Positions 1-10,070 of a stretch of 64,000 nt of DNA are shown here, piece after piece. The stretch is taken from the NCBI GenBank assembly GCA_019744815.1, contig JAIEUA010000008.1, positions 248,001 to 312,000 on the forward strand. The letters run 5' to 3'. This stretch comes from Phycisphaerales bacterium (GTDB lineage Bacteria > Planctomycetota > Phycisphaerae > Phycisphaerales > UBA1924). The translations under genes and the position numbers were made by a program. Position 1 is the first letter of the stretch. Every line of letters begins with the position of its first letter. The notes beneath the pieces are model-generated. The model did not search any database and was not told where the DNA came from. It saw only the letters and a list, made by a program, of their open reading frames with translations.

Positions 1-451
1 GTTCGCCGCCGGCGCTTCGAGAGCCCGCGAGAGCGGAGTGGCGCAACGCGACGCGGATGCGGGCGAGCAGCTCGCCCACGCCGAAGGGTTTGGTGAGGTA
101 GTCGTCGGCCCCGGCGTCGAGCGCGCCGACCTTGTCGGTCTCCTGCCCGCGGGCGGAGAGAACGACGATCGGCACGCTCGATTCGGTGCGGATCGTGCGG
201 GTGACTTGAAGCCCGTCGGCGTCGGGGAGGCCGAGATCGAGGAGGATGAGGTCGGGGCGGACGGTGACGGCCTGGAGCACTCCGTCGCGGGCGGTGCTGG
301 ATTCCTTGACGCGAAAGTGGTTCGCTTCGAGCGTGGCACGGAGGAAGCGGCGGATGGGCTCCTCGTCCTCGATGATGAGAATGAGCGGCGCATGGCCGGA
401 GGGCGGTCGCGAGTCGGCGGGGTTCATGGGGGTGGCTCGTGACTCACTCAT
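1..451 (-). CDS. kdpE: KdpE response regulator (3' part cut off by window edge)
   Basis: This is the N-terminal 150 residues of an OmpR-type response regulator, the DNA-binding partner of KdpD that activates the kdp operon under potassium limitation. The receiver domain runs from about residue 22. The acidic pocket is around E28-D29, the phospho-acceptor is D72 in LILLDLGLPDADG, and the conserved lysine is K121 in LTKPFG. Its ATG overlaps the kdpD stop codon in an ATGA arrangement, so the two are translationally coupled. The winged-helix output domain lies beyond base 1. Identity is very secure from the sequence and the operon context. Confidence 0.95.
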   Translation of the reverse strand, partial: MSESRATPMNPADSRPPSGHAPLILIIEDEEPIRRFLRATLEANHFRVKESSTARDGVLQAVTVRPDLILLDLGLPDADGLQVTRTIRTESSVPIVVLSARGQETDKVGALDAGADDYLTKPFGVGELLARIRVALRHSALAGSRSAGGE

Positions 452-3330
452 GCGGAACCGCCTTGGGTGTTCGTCTGTTCGGCCAGTTCGCTCGGCATGG
501 AAGGCTGGGGGTGCTCGACCGGCAGCGAGAACATGAAGGCGACCCCGCGCGGCGTGTTGGGCTCCGCCCAGATGCGGCCGCCGTGCGTGCGGATGATGCC
601 CTCGCAGATGGTGAGCCCGAGCCCCATGCCTGTGCTCGAGGGCGAGGAGCCACCCGCGGCGGAGCCGGACTTGGATGCCCGTCCGCGGTAGAAGCGTTGG
701 AACACCTTGGCGGATTCGTCGTCGGCGAGCCCGGGCCCTTCATCGGTGACTCTGACGAACATCTGTCCGTCCGCTGTCCACGCGCTCAACGAGATCGGGG
801 TGCCTGGGGGTGTGTAGCGGATCGCGTTCTCGATCAGGTTGTGCACGACCTGCGGGAGCATGGCGTTGTCGACCCGGACCATCGGAAGGTCCGGTGGCAG
901 GTGAATCCGGAACGGGCGGGCGGCCAGGTCCGCCCGGTGGCGAGCCAGCCCGGCGCCCGTGATCTCTTCGAGCGTGGTCCACTCGCGCCGCAGAGCGATC
1001 GCGCCGGATTCCAAGCGGGTGGCAAAGACCAGGTTGGCGATGATGTCGTTGAGGCGTGACGACTCGTCGATGATGGTGCGGAGGAGCGCGGCCCGGGTGT
1101 CCGCGTCCAAATGCTGGGAAGAGGGGCCCGGGTCATTGGAGTCGACAAGGCCCATCGATTGCTGCAGCGTGCTCGCGGCCCCTGTGATGCTGGCCAGGGG
1201 GGTGCGCAGGTCGTGAGAGACCGAGCTGAGCAGGGCGCTGCGCAGACGCTCGCGCTCGGCTTCGAGTTTCGCGGCCTGCTGCGATTCGCTCAGCGACACG
1301 CGCTCCAGCGCCGACGCGATCTGATTCGCGAGCGCGTCGATCAATTGCACGGCCGAGGCATCGAAGCCGCCCGCGCCGCCGCTGCCCTCTCCTCGATCCA
1401 CTGGGCGCAGCCCGAGAACGGCGAGCTTGCCGCTGGTTCCGACGAGGGGCATGTACCGACCCGCGGAGGCGGGGAGTGTTTGCGTGCCGAGGCCCGCGGG
1501 CTTGGCGTGGTCGAGCGCCCACTTGGCAACCCCTCGTTCTCGTCCGGCGGGATCGTCGAACCAATCCGGCGACCCGCCGAAGGCAAGGACATCGAGCGCC
1601 TGGAGAGGCCGGCCTTGCACGGGAACCGCCACAATCACGTCGGCGCCGAGAAGGTCGTGTGCGTGACGAGCCGCCACGGTCGCGACGTCGCTGCCGTTCT
1701 GCGCCAGCGCCAGTTCCCGCGAGAGCGCGTACAACGCCGCCGTCCGCCGCTCGCGGTCCCAGGCGACCCGAGCCTGCGTCCGCGTTCGTGCGGCCAACGT
1801 GCCGACCACGAGTCCGACCGCGAGCATCACCGCAAAGGTCAGAAGGTACTGCACGTCGGAGACCGCGAAGCTCCAGCGGGGCGAGACGAAGCAGAAGTCG
1901 AAGGCGGCCACGCCCGCGGCGGCCGCGAGCATCGCCGGCCCGCGCCCGAGCCAGATGGCGGAGACGACCACCGCCGCGAGATACACCATTGCGATGTTCG
2001 CCAGATCAAGACCCGCGAAGATCGTCACTCCGATCCCGGTGACAGCCCCGACCAGGAACAACGCGGTCGCATACACACCCAGCGTTGTGAACACGCGTTC
2101 AGTGTCGGACTCGTTGCGAAGCTCGGAAGATCGGCCCGGGGCCGCCGGAAGGGCATCATCGCCGCGGACCACGTAGACATCGATGTCGCCGCTCTCGCGG
2201 ATGACGCTGTCGATAAAGGACCCGGTGAAGATCTCTCTCCATCGAGGCCGTTCGGTCTTTCCGACAACGATCTTCCCGACGTTGCGCGCCCGCGCAAAGC
2301 CGATCAATGTGCGTGCGGCGTTCTCGCCGACGAGCGTGCTGGTGGTCGCTCCCAGGCTCTCGGCGAGCCGCATGTTCTGGGTGAGCCTCTCGCGATCGGC
2401 GGGAGAGAGGTTCGCGGTTCGCGGGGTCTCGACGTGCACCGCGATCAGCTCGGCGTGCAGCCCGGCGGCCATGCGTTTCGCGGCGCGGATGAGCTTGCCC
2501 GACAGCGGGCTGGGGCTGACGGCGACCAAGATCCGCTCGCCTGCGGCCCACACGCCGCGGATGCCGCGATCCTGCTTGTAGCGGCGCATCTCTCCGTCGA
2601 CCCATGCGGCCGTGCGGCGGAGGGCGAGTTCGCGCAGGGCGGTGAGGTTGCCCTTGCGGAAGAAGCCGTCGCTGGGATCGACCGCCCGCGCCGCGTTGTC
2701 GCCCAGATAGACCTTGCCGGCTCGCAGCCGCTCGTGGAGCGCGCCGGTGGGCAGGTCGACCAGCTCGATCTCGTCGGCCTCGTCGAACGCCGAGTCGGGC
2801 ACAGTCTCGCGCACGACCACGCCGGTGATCTGCGTCACGACATCGTTGATCGACTCGAGGTGCTGCACGTTCAGCGTTGTGTAGACGTTGACACCCGCTT
2901 TCAGACACGCCTGCACATCCTGCCAGCGTTTCTCGCGGGTCGAGCCGGGCGCGTTGGTGTGGGCGAACTCGTCGACGAGCAGGATGTCGGGGCGTCGGAG
3001 GATCGCGGCCTCCGCGTCGAACTCGTGGAGCGTCGTCCCGGAGTACTCGACTTTTCGGCGGGGCAGGATGTCCAGACCCAGCAGCATCTGCTCGGTCTCG
3101 ACGCGACCGTGCGTCTCGACGACACCGGCGACCACGTCCACACCCTGCGCGGCCATCCGCTGCGCCGCCGCGAGCATGGCGTAGGTCTTGCCGACGCCGG
3201 GGGCCATTCCGAAGAAGATCTTGAGCTTGCCCCGAGCCGATCCGCTTCCGCCGCTCTCTCCGCCCACGCGGGCGTCGTCCCGCTGGATACGGGCGAGCAG
3301 CTCGGCGGGATCGGGGCGTGCGTCGGGCAT
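448..3330 (-). CDS. kdpD: KdpD sensor histidine kinase
   Basis: A 960-residue osmosensitive potassium-channel histidine kinase that phosphorylates KdpE. The order is canonical. A KdpD-specific N-terminal domain carries a Walker A motif, GMAPGVGKTY, at residues 41-50. A universal-stress-like domain follows (about 250-370), then four short membrane segments (about 410-510), a GAF-like region, a HisKA domain with the phospho-histidine near residue 706 in SVSHDLRTPL, and a HATPase domain with NLIENAIRYT, DEGPGL and GMGLGLTI. The length is slightly above the usual 890-900, with Gly/Ser-rich linkers. It sits 29 bases after kdpC and overlaps kdpE. Confidence 0.97.
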   Translation of the reverse strand: MPDARPDPAELLARIQRDDARVGGESGGSGSARGKLKIFFGMAPGVGKTYAMLAAAQRMAAQGVDVVAGVVETHGRVETEQMLLGLDILPRRKVEYSGTTLHEFDAEAAILRRPDILLVDEFAHTNAPGSTREKRWQDVQACLKAGVNVYTTLNVQHLESINDVVTQITGVVVRETVPDSAFDEADEIELVDLPTGALHERLRAGKVYLGDNAARAVDPSDGFFRKGNLTALRELALRRTAAWVDGEMRRYKQDRGIRGVWAAGERILVAVSPSPLSGKLIRAAKRMAAGLHAELIAVHVETPRTANLSPADRERLTQNMRLAESLGATTSTLVGENAARTLIGFARARNVGKIVVGKTERPRWREIFTGSFIDSVIRESGDIDVYVVRGDDALPAAPGRSSELRNESDTERVFTTLGVYATALFLVGAVTGIGVTIFAGLDLANIAMVYLAAVVVSAIWLGRGPAMLAAAAGVAAFDFCFVSPRWSFAVSDVQYLLTFAVMLAVGLVVGTLAARTRTQARVAWDRERRTAALYALSRELALAQNGSDVATVAARHAHDLLGADVIVAVPVQGRPLQALDVLAFGGSPDWFDDPAGRERGVAKWALDHAKPAGLGTQTLPASAGRYMPLVGTSGKLAVLGLRPVDRGEGSGGAGGFDASAVQLIDALANQIASALERVSLSESQQAAKLEAERERLRSALLSSVSHDLRTPLASITGAASTLQQSMGLVDSNDPGPSSQHLDADTRAALLRTIIDESSRLNDIIANLVFATRLESGAIALRREWTTLEEITGAGLARHRADLAARPFRIHLPPDLPMVRVDNAMLPQVVHNLIENAIRYTPPGTPISLSAWTADGQMFVRVTDEGPGLADDESAKVFQRFYRGRASKSGSAAGGSSPSSTGMGLGLTICEGIIRTHGGRIWAEPNTPRGVAFMFSLPVEHPQPSMPSELAEQTNTQGGSA

Positions 3331-3359
3331 GAGGTCATCGTACGAGTCGGCTCGCGGTT

Positions 3360-4001
3360 CTAGCGCGTCTGCCGGGCGAGGTCGAGGTTCAGCTCTAGCA
3401 CGTGGACCACCGGCTCACCCAGCACTCCCGCCGTGCGGCCTCTTGTGTGTTTGGTCACCAACGCCCGCACCGCATCCTCGCTCAAGCCCCTTGCCTTGGC
3501 GACGCGGGGCACTTGGTACGCAGCGGCCGCGGGCGAGATGTGCGGGTCCAGCCCGCTCGCCGAGGAGGTGACGAGGTCTATGGGGATGGTCCGGCCGGCG
3601 GTTCGCGCGTACCCGACTGCGGCGTCCGCTGACGCGAGCGCGTCGACGCGTGCCTTGACGTTGTCGATGAGCGCGGGGTTGGTCGGGGCCAGGTTGCTGC
3701 CGCTCGAACCGGTGCCCTTGTCGAGATTGAGCGCGGAGTAGGGCACGGGGCCGGTGGCGCTGGGACGACCCCAGAACCACCGGGCGGCGTCGTTCGGATC
3801 GCCGCTGGCGACCGCGGCGAACTCCTGCCCGATGAGGGAGGAGCCGATCGGCTTGCCGTCGGCGCTCGTGATGATGGAACCGTTGGCCTCGTGTGGAAAC
3901 GCGATCTGCGCGATCCCGGTGATGGCGAGCGGGTAGATCACGCCGGTCAGGAGCGACAGGATCGCAAACAGAACGAACGCTGGGCGGAGATGGGTGAGCA
4001 T
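3360..4001 (-). CDS. kdpC: KdpC, accessory subunit of the potassium-transporting ATPase
   Basis: A 213-residue inner-membrane protein with one N-terminal membrane helix (about residues 8-30) and a periplasmic domain. Family signatures seen are LLTGVIYPL near the start, GSSLIGQEF, the WGRPSAT motif and DLVTSSASGLDPHISP. KdpC stabilises the KdpFABC complex and raises the ATP affinity of KdpB. The gene starts 3 bases after the kdpB stop and precedes kdpD by 29 bases, so it is part of one transcript. It is normal in length for the family. Confidence 0.97.
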   Translation of the reverse strand: MLTHLRPAFVLFAILSLLTGVIYPLAITGIAQIAFPHEANGSIITSADGKPIGSSLIGQEFAAVASGDPNDAARWFWGRPSATGPVPYSALNLDKGTGSSGSNLAPTNPALIDNVKARVDALASADAAVGYARTAGRTIPIDLVTSSASGLDPHISPAAAAYQVPRVAKARGLSEDAVRALVTKHTRGRTAGVLGEPVVHVLELNLDLARQTR

Positions 4002-4004
4002 GGA

Positions 4005-6185
4005 TCAGCTCCAGATTGGAAGGGCGCCGACGAGCACGTCGATGAGCTTGATGCCGACGAAGGGCACGATCAGCCCGCCGACGCCGTACACCAGCAGGTT
4101 GTGCAGCAGCAGCTTGCTCGCCTCGACGGGGCGGTAGGTGACGCCGCGGAGTGCGAGGGGGATGAGGACGACGATGACCAGGGCGTTGAAGATGACGCTG
4201 GAGAGGATCGCCGTGGCGGGATTGAGGCGCATGATGTTGAGCGCGTCGAGCGCGGGGTAGGTGCTCGCGAACGCGGCGGGGATGATGGCGAAGTACTTGG
4301 CGACGTCGTTGGCGATGCTGAACGTGGTGAGCGAGCCGCGGGTCATCAGGAGCTGCTTGCCGATCTGCACGATCTCGATGAGCTTGGTCGGGTTGGAGTC
4401 CAGGTCCACCATGTTGCCGGCTTCCTTGGCGGCCTGCGTGCCTGAGTTCATGGCGACGGCGACGTCGGCCTGCGCCAGCGCGGGGGCGTCGTTGGTGCCG
4501 TCGCCGGTCATGGCGACGAGGCGACCGCCCTGCTGGTACTCGCGAATGAGCTTCAGCTTGGCCTCGGGGGTGGCCTGAGCGAGGAAGTCGTCAACACCCG
4601 CCTCCGCGGCGATCGCCGCCGCGGTGACCGGATTGTCGCCGGTGATCATCACGGTCTTGATGCCCATACGGCGGAGTTCCGCAAAGCGTTCGGCCATGCC
4701 GCCCTTGACGATGTCCTTGAGCTCGATGACGCCGAGCGTGCGGCCCTTGCCATCGGCGACAACCAGGGGCGTGCTGCCTCTCTTGGCTACGTCGTTGACG
4801 ATGGCGCGGGCTTGGTCGCTGGGTCTCCCGCCCATGCGGCTGACATAGGCGTCGATCGCGTCGGCCGAGCCCTTGCGGATCTGCCACCCGCGGGGGTGTG
4901 TCGTCGAGGCTGGCAGATCGACGCCGCTCATGCGGGTGTTCGCAGTGAACGGAACGAATGTCGCCGGGGTGCCATCCAACCCGAGCGCGTGCATGTCGCG
5001 TTCTCGGATGTTGTACTTCTGCTTGGCGAGCACGACGATCGAGCGGCCCTCGGGCGTCTCGTCGGCGAGCGAGGAAAGCTGGGCCGCGTCCGCGAGCTCT
5101 TCGGGCTTGACGCCATCGACGGGATAGAACGCGGAGGCCATGCGGTTGCCGAAGGTGATGGTGCCGGTCTTGTCCAGCAGCAGTACGTCGACGTCTCCCG
5201 CGGCCTCGACGGCGCGGCCGCTGGTGGCGATGACGTTGGCTTGCACCAGGCGATCCATGCCCGCGATGCGGATGGCCGAGAGCAAGCCGCCGATGGTGGT
5301 GGGGATGAGACAGACCAAGAGCGCGACGAGCACCGTGACGGTCAGCGGCGCCGCCGTGCTGTCTGGATCGGCAGCAGTGGCCTGCGCCGCTGCGTAGATC
5401 GAGTACGGCAACAGCGTCACGCACGCCAGCAGAAAGATGATGGTGAGCGTGGCGAGCAGGATGTCCAGCGCGATCTCGTTGGGAGTCTTCTGTCGCTTGG
5501 CTCCTTCCACCATCGCGATCATGCGGTCCAGGAAGCTGTCGCCGGGGTCGGAGGCGATGCGGACGATGATCCAGTCGCTGAGTACTTGCGTGCCGCCGGT
5601 GACGCTGGAGCGATCGCCGCCTGCCTCGCGGATGACGGGCGCGGACTCGCCTGTGACGGCCGACTCGTTGACCGACGCGATGCCCTCGATGACTTCACCG
5701 TCGCCGGGGATCAGGTCGCCGGCCTGCACCAGAACGACATCGCCTTTGCGCAGCGTGGCACCGGAGACCACCGTGGTTTGGAGCGATGCGATGTCGGTGG
5801 CCTTGTGCTGTCCACCGGACGTCCGAAGGTCGTGTCCGTGGTTCTCGACCTTCTTTGCCTGCACGTCGCGTTTGGACCGCCGCAGCGACGCCGCTTGGGC
5901 TTTGCCGCGTCCCTCGGCCATCGCTTCGGCGAAGTTGGCGAAGAGCACCGTGAACCACAGCCACAGGGCGATGATGAGCACCAGGGTTGGCGTGTATCCG
6001 CCGGCCTCGCCGTGGCCCGCGTATCCCGCGATCGCGAGCAGCGTCGCGAGGACGCTGACGACCCAGACGACAAACATGACCGGGTTGCAGACTTGCACGC
6101 GGGGGTCGAGCTTGGCAAAGGCCGACGCGAGCGCCGGCGTGACGATGGTCGGATCGAAGATGGAGTGGGCGTTGGAGCGTGACAT
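4005..6185 (-). CDS. kdpB: KdpB, P-type ATPase subunit for potassium uptake
   Basis: This is the catalytic subunit that hydrolyses ATP to drive potassium uptake through KdpA. From the ATG at 6185 it has 726 residues. It shows the actuator motif VTGES near residue 179, the phosphorylation motif DKTGTI near 338, [10 protein letters not shown] and the hinge GDGTNDAP, plus the usual seven membrane helices. An in-frame upstream start at 6263 would overlap the end of kdpA and add 26 unconserved residues. The 6185 start gives [12 protein letters not shown] followed by family-like sequence, so I prefer it, although no strong ribosome-binding site is visible. Confidence 0.96.
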   Translation of the reverse strand: MSRSNAHSIFDPTIVTPALASAFAKLDPRVQVCNPVMFVVWVVSVLATLLAIAGYAGHGEAGGYTPTLVLIIALWLWFTVLFANFAEAMAEGRGKAQAASLRRSKRDVQAKKVENHGHDLRTSGGQHKATDIASLQTTVVSGATLRKGDVVLVQAGDLIPGDGEVIEGIASVNESAVTGESAPVIREAGGDRSSVTGGTQVLSDWIIVRIASDPGDSFLDRMIAMVEGAKRQKTPNEIALDILLATLTIIFLLACVTLLPYSIYAAAQATAADPDSTAAPLTVTVLVALLVCLIPTTIGGLLSAIRIAGMDRLVQANVIATSGRAVEAAGDVDVLLLDKTGTITFGNRMASAFYPVDGVKPEELADAAQLSSLADETPEGRSIVVLAKQKYNIRERDMHALGLDGTPATFVPFTANTRMSGVDLPASTTHPRGWQIRKGSADAIDAYVSRMGGRPSDQARAIVNDVAKRGSTPLVVADGKGRTLGVIELKDIVKGGMAERFAELRRMGIKTVMITGDNPVTAAAIAAEAGVDDFLAQATPEAKLKLIREYQQGGRLVAMTGDGTNDAPALAQADVAVAMNSGTQAAKEAGNMVDLDSNPTKLIEIVQIGKQLLMTRGSLTTFSIANDVAKYFAIIPAAFASTYPALDALNIMRLNPATAILSSVIFNALVIVVLIPLALRGVTYRPVEASKLLLHNLLVYGVGGLIVPFVGIKLIDVLVGALPIWS

Positions 6186-6231
6186 GGTGTAACTGCGTCG
6201 GAGAATGCGAGTCGTGTTCGAGGGGCCTCTG

Positions 6232-8118
6232 CTAGTTGCCAGCCAACTGGAGTTGTTCGACAATCGGGCCCAGCGCGAGCGCGGGGACGAAGGTGAGTGC
6301 GCCGACGATGATCACGACCGCCACCAGCATGAGGACGAACACCGGCGTGTGCGTGGGCAGCGTGCCGTTGGTGGTGGGCGTCACCTTCTTCGTCGCCAAC
6401 GAGCCCGCGACGGCGAGCACCGGAACGATGATCCAGAAGCGGCTGAACCACATCGCCAGACCCAGCAAAAGGTTGTAGAACGGCGTGTTGGCGGAGAGGC
6501 CTGCGAACGCCGAGCCGTTGTTGTTGCCGGCGCTGCTGAACGCGTAGAGGATCTGGCTGAACCCGTGCGGGCCGGGGTTGGAGGTGCTGCTCGTTCCTTG
6601 CGGCAGGAGCACCGCGACCGCGGTGCCGAGGAGCGTCAGGGCGCACGGCACGAGCACCGCGATCGCCGCCATCTTCATCTCGAAGGGATCGATCTTCTTG
6701 CCGAGGTACTCGGGCGTCCGGCCCACCATCAGTCCGGCGACGAAGACGGCGACGATGACGAACATCAGCATGCCGTACAGGCCCGAACCCACGCCGCCGA
6801 AGACAACCTCGCCGAGCTGCATGAGCCACATGGGCACCAATCCGCCCAAGGGCGTGAAAGAGTCGTGCATGGAGTTGACGCTGCCGTTGCTGGCGGCGGT
6901 GGTCGCGGCGGCCCACGTCGCGGACCCGGCGATGCCGAAGCGGGCTTCTTTGCCTTCCATGTTGCCGCCTGGGGCCAGTGGGGAAGGAGATTGATCCACG
7001 ATGGGCGCGGCGGCCGCGACCCTCGGATTGCCTTGCGCCTCGAACCAGTACGTGGCCGTCAGGAGGGGAATGAAGATGACCAGCATCGCGGCGAGCACGG
7101 CCCAGCCCTGTCGACGATCGCGGACCATCTCGCCAAACGTCCAGCAGAGCGCCGCCGGGATCAGCAGGATCGCGAGCACTTGCAAGAAGTTCGACAGCGG
7201 CGTCGGGTTCTCGAGGGGATGGGCTGAGTTGGCGTTGAAGAAGCCGCCGCCGTTCGTGCCGAGTTGCTTGATCGCGATCTGCGAAGCGGCCGGGCCGAGG
7301 GGAACGGTCTGAGTCGCGACCGCGACTGTCTTGGTCTGGTCCCTGCCGTCCGCGCTCTTGAGCGCGCCTCCATCGTCGTTCGTAGCGGGCTCGCTGTACG
7401 ACAGCGGCACCGTCAGCGCGACCTCTTGCGGCTTGGCGAAGGTCTGCACCACGCCCTGCGAAACGAGCGCGACCGCGAGAAGGCTCGACAACGGCAGCAG
7501 CACATACAGCGTCACTCGGGTGAGGTCGACCCAGCAGTTGCCGATGGTCGCCGCGCTCCTGCGCGACAGACCGCGAATCAACGCCACGAGCACCGCGATG
7601 CCCGTGGCGGCGCTCAGGAAGTTCTGCACGCCGAGGCCGAGCATCTGCGTGAGGTAGGACATCGTGACCTCGCCGCCGTAGCCCTGCCAGTTGGTGTTGG
7701 AGACGAACGAGACTGAGGTGTTGAACGCCGACCAACCCTCGACAGGCCCGAGGCCGACGGGATTGGCGGGGAGGGCGTGCTGCAGTCGCTGGAGGCCGTA
7801 GACGGCGATGAAGCCCAGCGCGTTGAAGAGGAGGATGCCAACCGCATACGGCTTCCATCCCATTTCGGCGTACGCCGGCGTGGAGCCGATCGGGGAGACG
7901 CGAACGCCGCAGAGGCGGTAGGTCAGCCGCTCGAGCCAACCAAGAGCGACGCCGAGCCCAAGCGGGGCCGATCCCGGCACGCCTTCGAACACGCGGGCCA
8001 TGAACCAGCCCAGCGGTTTGACCATCGCGAGCAGAACAACCACATAGAGCACGATCTGCAGAGCACCGTGGCCCGTGATTGTGGCGAGGGTGGGGGGGGT
8101 AAGTGTGTGAGGGATCAC
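6232..8118 (-). CDS. kdpA: KdpA, potassium-binding channel subunit
   Basis: A 628-residue polytopic membrane protein that selects and conducts potassium in the KdpFABC pump. The four pore-loop regions can be seen: [44 protein letters not shown] and [14 protein letters not shown]. It is longer than the roughly 560 residues of the Escherichia coli protein, mainly through loops. I choose a GTG start at 8118 because it overlaps the kdpF stop as GTGA and leads directly into the first membrane helix. Upstream in-frame starts would only read the antisense of kdpF-region sequence. Confidence 0.95.
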   Translation of the reverse strand: MIPHTLTPPTLATITGHGALQIVLYVVVLLAMVKPLGWFMARVFEGVPGSAPLGLGVALGWLERLTYRLCGVRVSPIGSTPAYAEMGWKPYAVGILLFNALGFIAVYGLQRLQHALPANPVGLGPVEGWSAFNTSVSFVSNTNWQGYGGEVTMSYLTQMLGLGVQNFLSAATGIAVLVALIRGLSRRSAATIGNCWVDLTRVTLYVLLPLSSLLAVALVSQGVVQTFAKPQEVALTVPLSYSEPATNDDGGALKSADGRDQTKTVAVATQTVPLGPAASQIAIKQLGTNGGGFFNANSAHPLENPTPLSNFLQVLAILLIPAALCWTFGEMVRDRRQGWAVLAAMLVIFIPLLTATYWFEAQGNPRVAAAAPIVDQSPSPLAPGGNMEGKEARFGIAGSATWAAATTAASNGSVNSMHDSFTPLGGLVPMWLMQLGEVVFGGVGSGLYGMLMFVIVAVFVAGLMVGRTPEYLGKKIDPFEMKMAAIAVLVPCALTLLGTAVAVLLPQGTSSTSNPGPHGFSQILYAFSSAGNNNGSAFAGLSANTPFYNLLLGLAMWFSRFWIIVPVLAVAGSLATKKVTPTTNGTLPTHTPVFVLMLVAVVIIVGALTFVPALALGPIVEQLQLAGN

Positions 8119-8207
8119 TGAAACCACTCCGGCTTGAGCAACGCGACCAGCAGGTAGAGCAGCAGTGCGGCGGCCACGACGGCAGCGACGGTGTAGATCC
8201 ATGTCAT
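8115..8207 (-). CDS. kdpF: KdpF, small stabilising subunit of the Kdp complex
   Basis: A 30-residue single-helix membrane peptide beginning MTWIYTVAAVV and ending in ALLKPEWFQ. This matches the KdpF pattern of one hydrophobic helix followed by a (L)LRPE/KPE-F tail. A good ribosome-binding site, AAGGAG, lies about 8 bases before the ATG. It overlaps the gene upstream (ATGA) and the kdpA start downstream (GTGA), as expected for a subunit made in step with KdpA. KdpF stabilises the purified complex but is not strictly essential in E. coli. Confidence 0.9.
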   Translation of the reverse strand: MTWIYTVAAVVAAALLLYLLVALLKPEWFQ

Positions 8208-8350
8208 GGGCGTGGCTCCTTCGATGCGGCGTTGGGCACCGAAGGGGTCCGCGTGCCATCGCGAGGCCGAAGCGCATCGCAGGCTCGCACCAACCCGAGC
8301 GTGCTGATCAGGCAAGCGAAGAAGATGCCGAGGGCGCTGATGTCGGTCAT
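8204..8350 (-). CDS. Small membrane protein leading the kdp operon
   Basis: A 48-residue protein starting MTDISALGIFFACL with one predicted membrane helix (about residues 5-24), then a short charged tail with RACDALRPRDG. The ATG has a plausible GGAG site 8 bases upstream, and the stop overlaps the kdpF ATG as ATGA, so it is translated as the first gene of the operon. Comparable unnamed one-helix proteins with a C-D-x-L/R tail occur just before kdpF in other bacteria, from memory of such operons. I do not know a demonstrated function. A role as an extra Kdp subunit is inference from position only. Confidence 0.7.
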   Translation of the reverse strand: MTDISALGIFFACLISTLGLVRACDALRPRDGTRTPSVPNAASKEPRP

Positions 8351-8407
8351 GGGGTAGCTCCAGTCGCACTCAGTATCGCCACGTGGGTGCGGCGAGTCGC
8401 TCAATGC

Positions 8408-8436
8408 GGCATAAGGGGGTGAGGCCGGCGCATCAA
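8408..8436 (-). promoter_or_regulatory. Candidate kdp operon promoter
   Basis: On the minus strand TTGATG (8436-8431) and TATGCC (8413-8408) are separated by 17 bases, about 60 bases before the first kdp start codon. The match to a sigma-70 promoter is fair for the -35 and weak for the -10. No clear KdpE box was recognised. Confidence 0.35.
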
Positions 8437-8541
8437 GGCGACATAAAGACGCGGTGTTGGGCGTAGCGAGCTTGCTGGTGTTTATGGTGCGTTGGCACCT
8501 GGGGCACTGCTCTTGATGCCGCGTTGATCGACAAGGGACCG

Positions 8542-9744
8542 ATGCGGGTCGACAGTCTGCTCACACGCGTGCATCTCGCCGCGCGTGCCAGGAGTCACCC
8601 CGTGAACGACACCATCGGTGCGGTTGCGTTGAGCGTGCTGGTCAGCGTGGGAGTGCTGGCCGAGTTGAATCTGGTCCGTCTGTTCATGATGGACTGGCGG
8701 ACGAGCCGACGTGAGCACTCGCGGACGCGGTGCCGCTGGGAGGCCACCGGGTCAAGGCTGGCCGCGTCGGATGCCGGCGTCAGCGTCCGTCGAGCACCGC
8801 TAGCCGCGGCGCTGGCGTGCGGAGTGGTACCCCAGGCCGCACTTGCTCAGACGAGCGGTCTGCAGCAGACACTTCAACCTCGTCCGTCCGCGACAAGCGC
8901 GGCCGCGAGTCCCATCGAAGGCCGTCTGCAGTTGAATGCCGATGCGGTGACCAGACTCCAGCCCCCTGCGGCAACGAGCGAACCGGTGCCCGCGCCGCCC
9001 TTGATCATCGCCACGGACCGACCTTCTTTCAGCGATACCGCGGGCATCGCGCCCGTGGGCCACTTCCAGCTGGAAACCGGCTATACGTTCACCTTGCGCG
9101 ACCGCGACGGTGTCGAGACGCATCGGCACAACGGCCCGGAACTGCTCGCACGCGTCGGACTGCTCGATGACCGGCTGGAGCTGCGGGCCACAACATCTGG
9201 TCACGTCTGGTCGCGCACCGATGACGGGACCGGTGCGGGGTTTGCGTCCACCGAGGGATTCAGCGATGTCGCCGTGGGCTTCAAGCTGAAGCTCATCGAC
9301 CAGGATGGCTTGCTGCCTCGGCTGGCGGTCGAAGGGATCACCACGGTCGGTGCCGGGCGTCGGGGCATCAGCAGCGGGCGTGCCGAGCCGACCATCAAGC
9401 TCATCTGGGCGTATGACCTTGAGAAGCTCTGGGGCGATCGTTGGAAGGGCTTCGGGGTTTACGGCAACGTGAACCTCGCGTACCCGACCACGGATGGTGA
9501 TCGTTTCGTGCAGGGCGCCGCGTCGGCGTGCGGCACCTACGCGATCAACGACACGATTGGGGTCTTCGCGGAGTACTACTTGCTCGGGCCCGCGGCCAAA
9601 GGCACCGACGCAGCTCACTCGATCGACGTTGGCGGGACGTACCTGATCAATACCCGCACTCAGCTTGATGCACGGATGGGCTTCGGCCTCAACCGCACCG
9701 CCGACAACGTTTATGTCGGGGTGGGGATCAGTGTTCTGTTCTGA
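8542..9744 (+). CDS. Outer-membrane beta-barrel protein, MetA-pathway/transporter-like family
   Basis: This is likely an outer-membrane channel of the family often labelled putative MetA-pathway of phenol degradation (Phenol_MetA_deg). From about residue 150, PPLIIATDRPSFSDTAG and HFQLETGYTFTL are typical of its first strands. Alternating strands run to a terminal aromatic residue (VGISVLF). The start is uncertain. ATG 8542 has an AAGGGA site just upstream and yields an odd N-terminus with a membrane segment. A conventional signal peptide (RRAPLAAALACGVV...ALAQ) begins only about 85 residues later. ATG 8686 and a TTG at 8524 are alternatives. The family label does not establish a substrate. 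Confidence 0.7.
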   Translation: MRVDSLLTRVHLAARARSHPVNDTIGAVALSVLVSVGVLAELNLVRLFMMDWRTSRREHSRTRCRWEATGSRLAASDAGVSVRRAPLAAALACGVVPQAALAQTSGLQQTLQPRPSATSAAASPIEGRLQLNADAVTRLQPPAATSEPVPAPPLIIATDRPSFSDTAGIAPVGHFQLETGYTFTLRDRDGVETHRHNGPELLARVGLLDDRLELRATTSGHVWSRTDDGTGAGFASTEGFSDVAVGFKLKLIDQDGLLPRLAVEGITTVGAGRRGISSGRAEPTIKLIWAYDLEKLWGDRWKGFGVYGNVNLAYPTTDGDRFVQGAASACGTYAINDTIGVFAEYYLLGPAAKGTDAAHSIDVGGTYLINTRTQLDARMGFGLNRTADNVYVGVGISVLF

Positions 9745-9872
9745 CGTTGAGCCGTGCCACGGAGAGCAGCTTCTCGCGATCAATGTGCATCGGGTCTCAT
9801 CCGAGCTCCGTCGGGGCTGGCGGTGCGGATGGCTGCGGGCCAACTTGAGGGAGGTGAAACTTCCGTGGCCCA

Positions 9873-10070
9873 TCAGGCCGGCGCAGTTTCTGACGTGGTT
9901 GGGTCTCGCCGACGGCGTCGGAGCGCCAGAAGCCCGCTTAGCCCCCTCGTTCTTCCCGCGCCAGCACCGGGAATGCTGGAGATGACGAAGCTGCGGCTCT
10001 CGCCATTCAACGTGCCGTCCCCTGCGATGACCGACGCATCCGCGGAGATGCCACGGGCGTCGGGTGGCTC
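9873..10070 (-). pseudogene. Degraded PEP-CTERM-type protein tail
   Basis: On the minus strand, one frame from the stop at 10071-10073 to 9873 reads through GISADASVIAGDGTLNGE and then SSIPGAGAG, LSGLLALRRRRR. This resembles the sorting tail of Planctomycetota exported proteins (P-x-P/G, hydrophobic stretch, Arg cluster). The frame is closed upstream and no intact start or signal peptide precedes it. I therefore call it the remnant of a broken gene extending perhaps to about 10,180. The call rests on a short match. Confidence 0.4.

Noticed and set aside
1111..3363. 750-residue open frame on the plus strand opposite kdpD
   Set aside because: Antisense shadow of an unmistakable kdpD; Arg/Gly/Ala/His-rich composition without any domain.
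5711..7939. 742-residue minus-strand frame across kdpA/kdpB
   Set aside because: Out-of-frame shadow of kdpA and kdpB; no motifs, Arg-rich.
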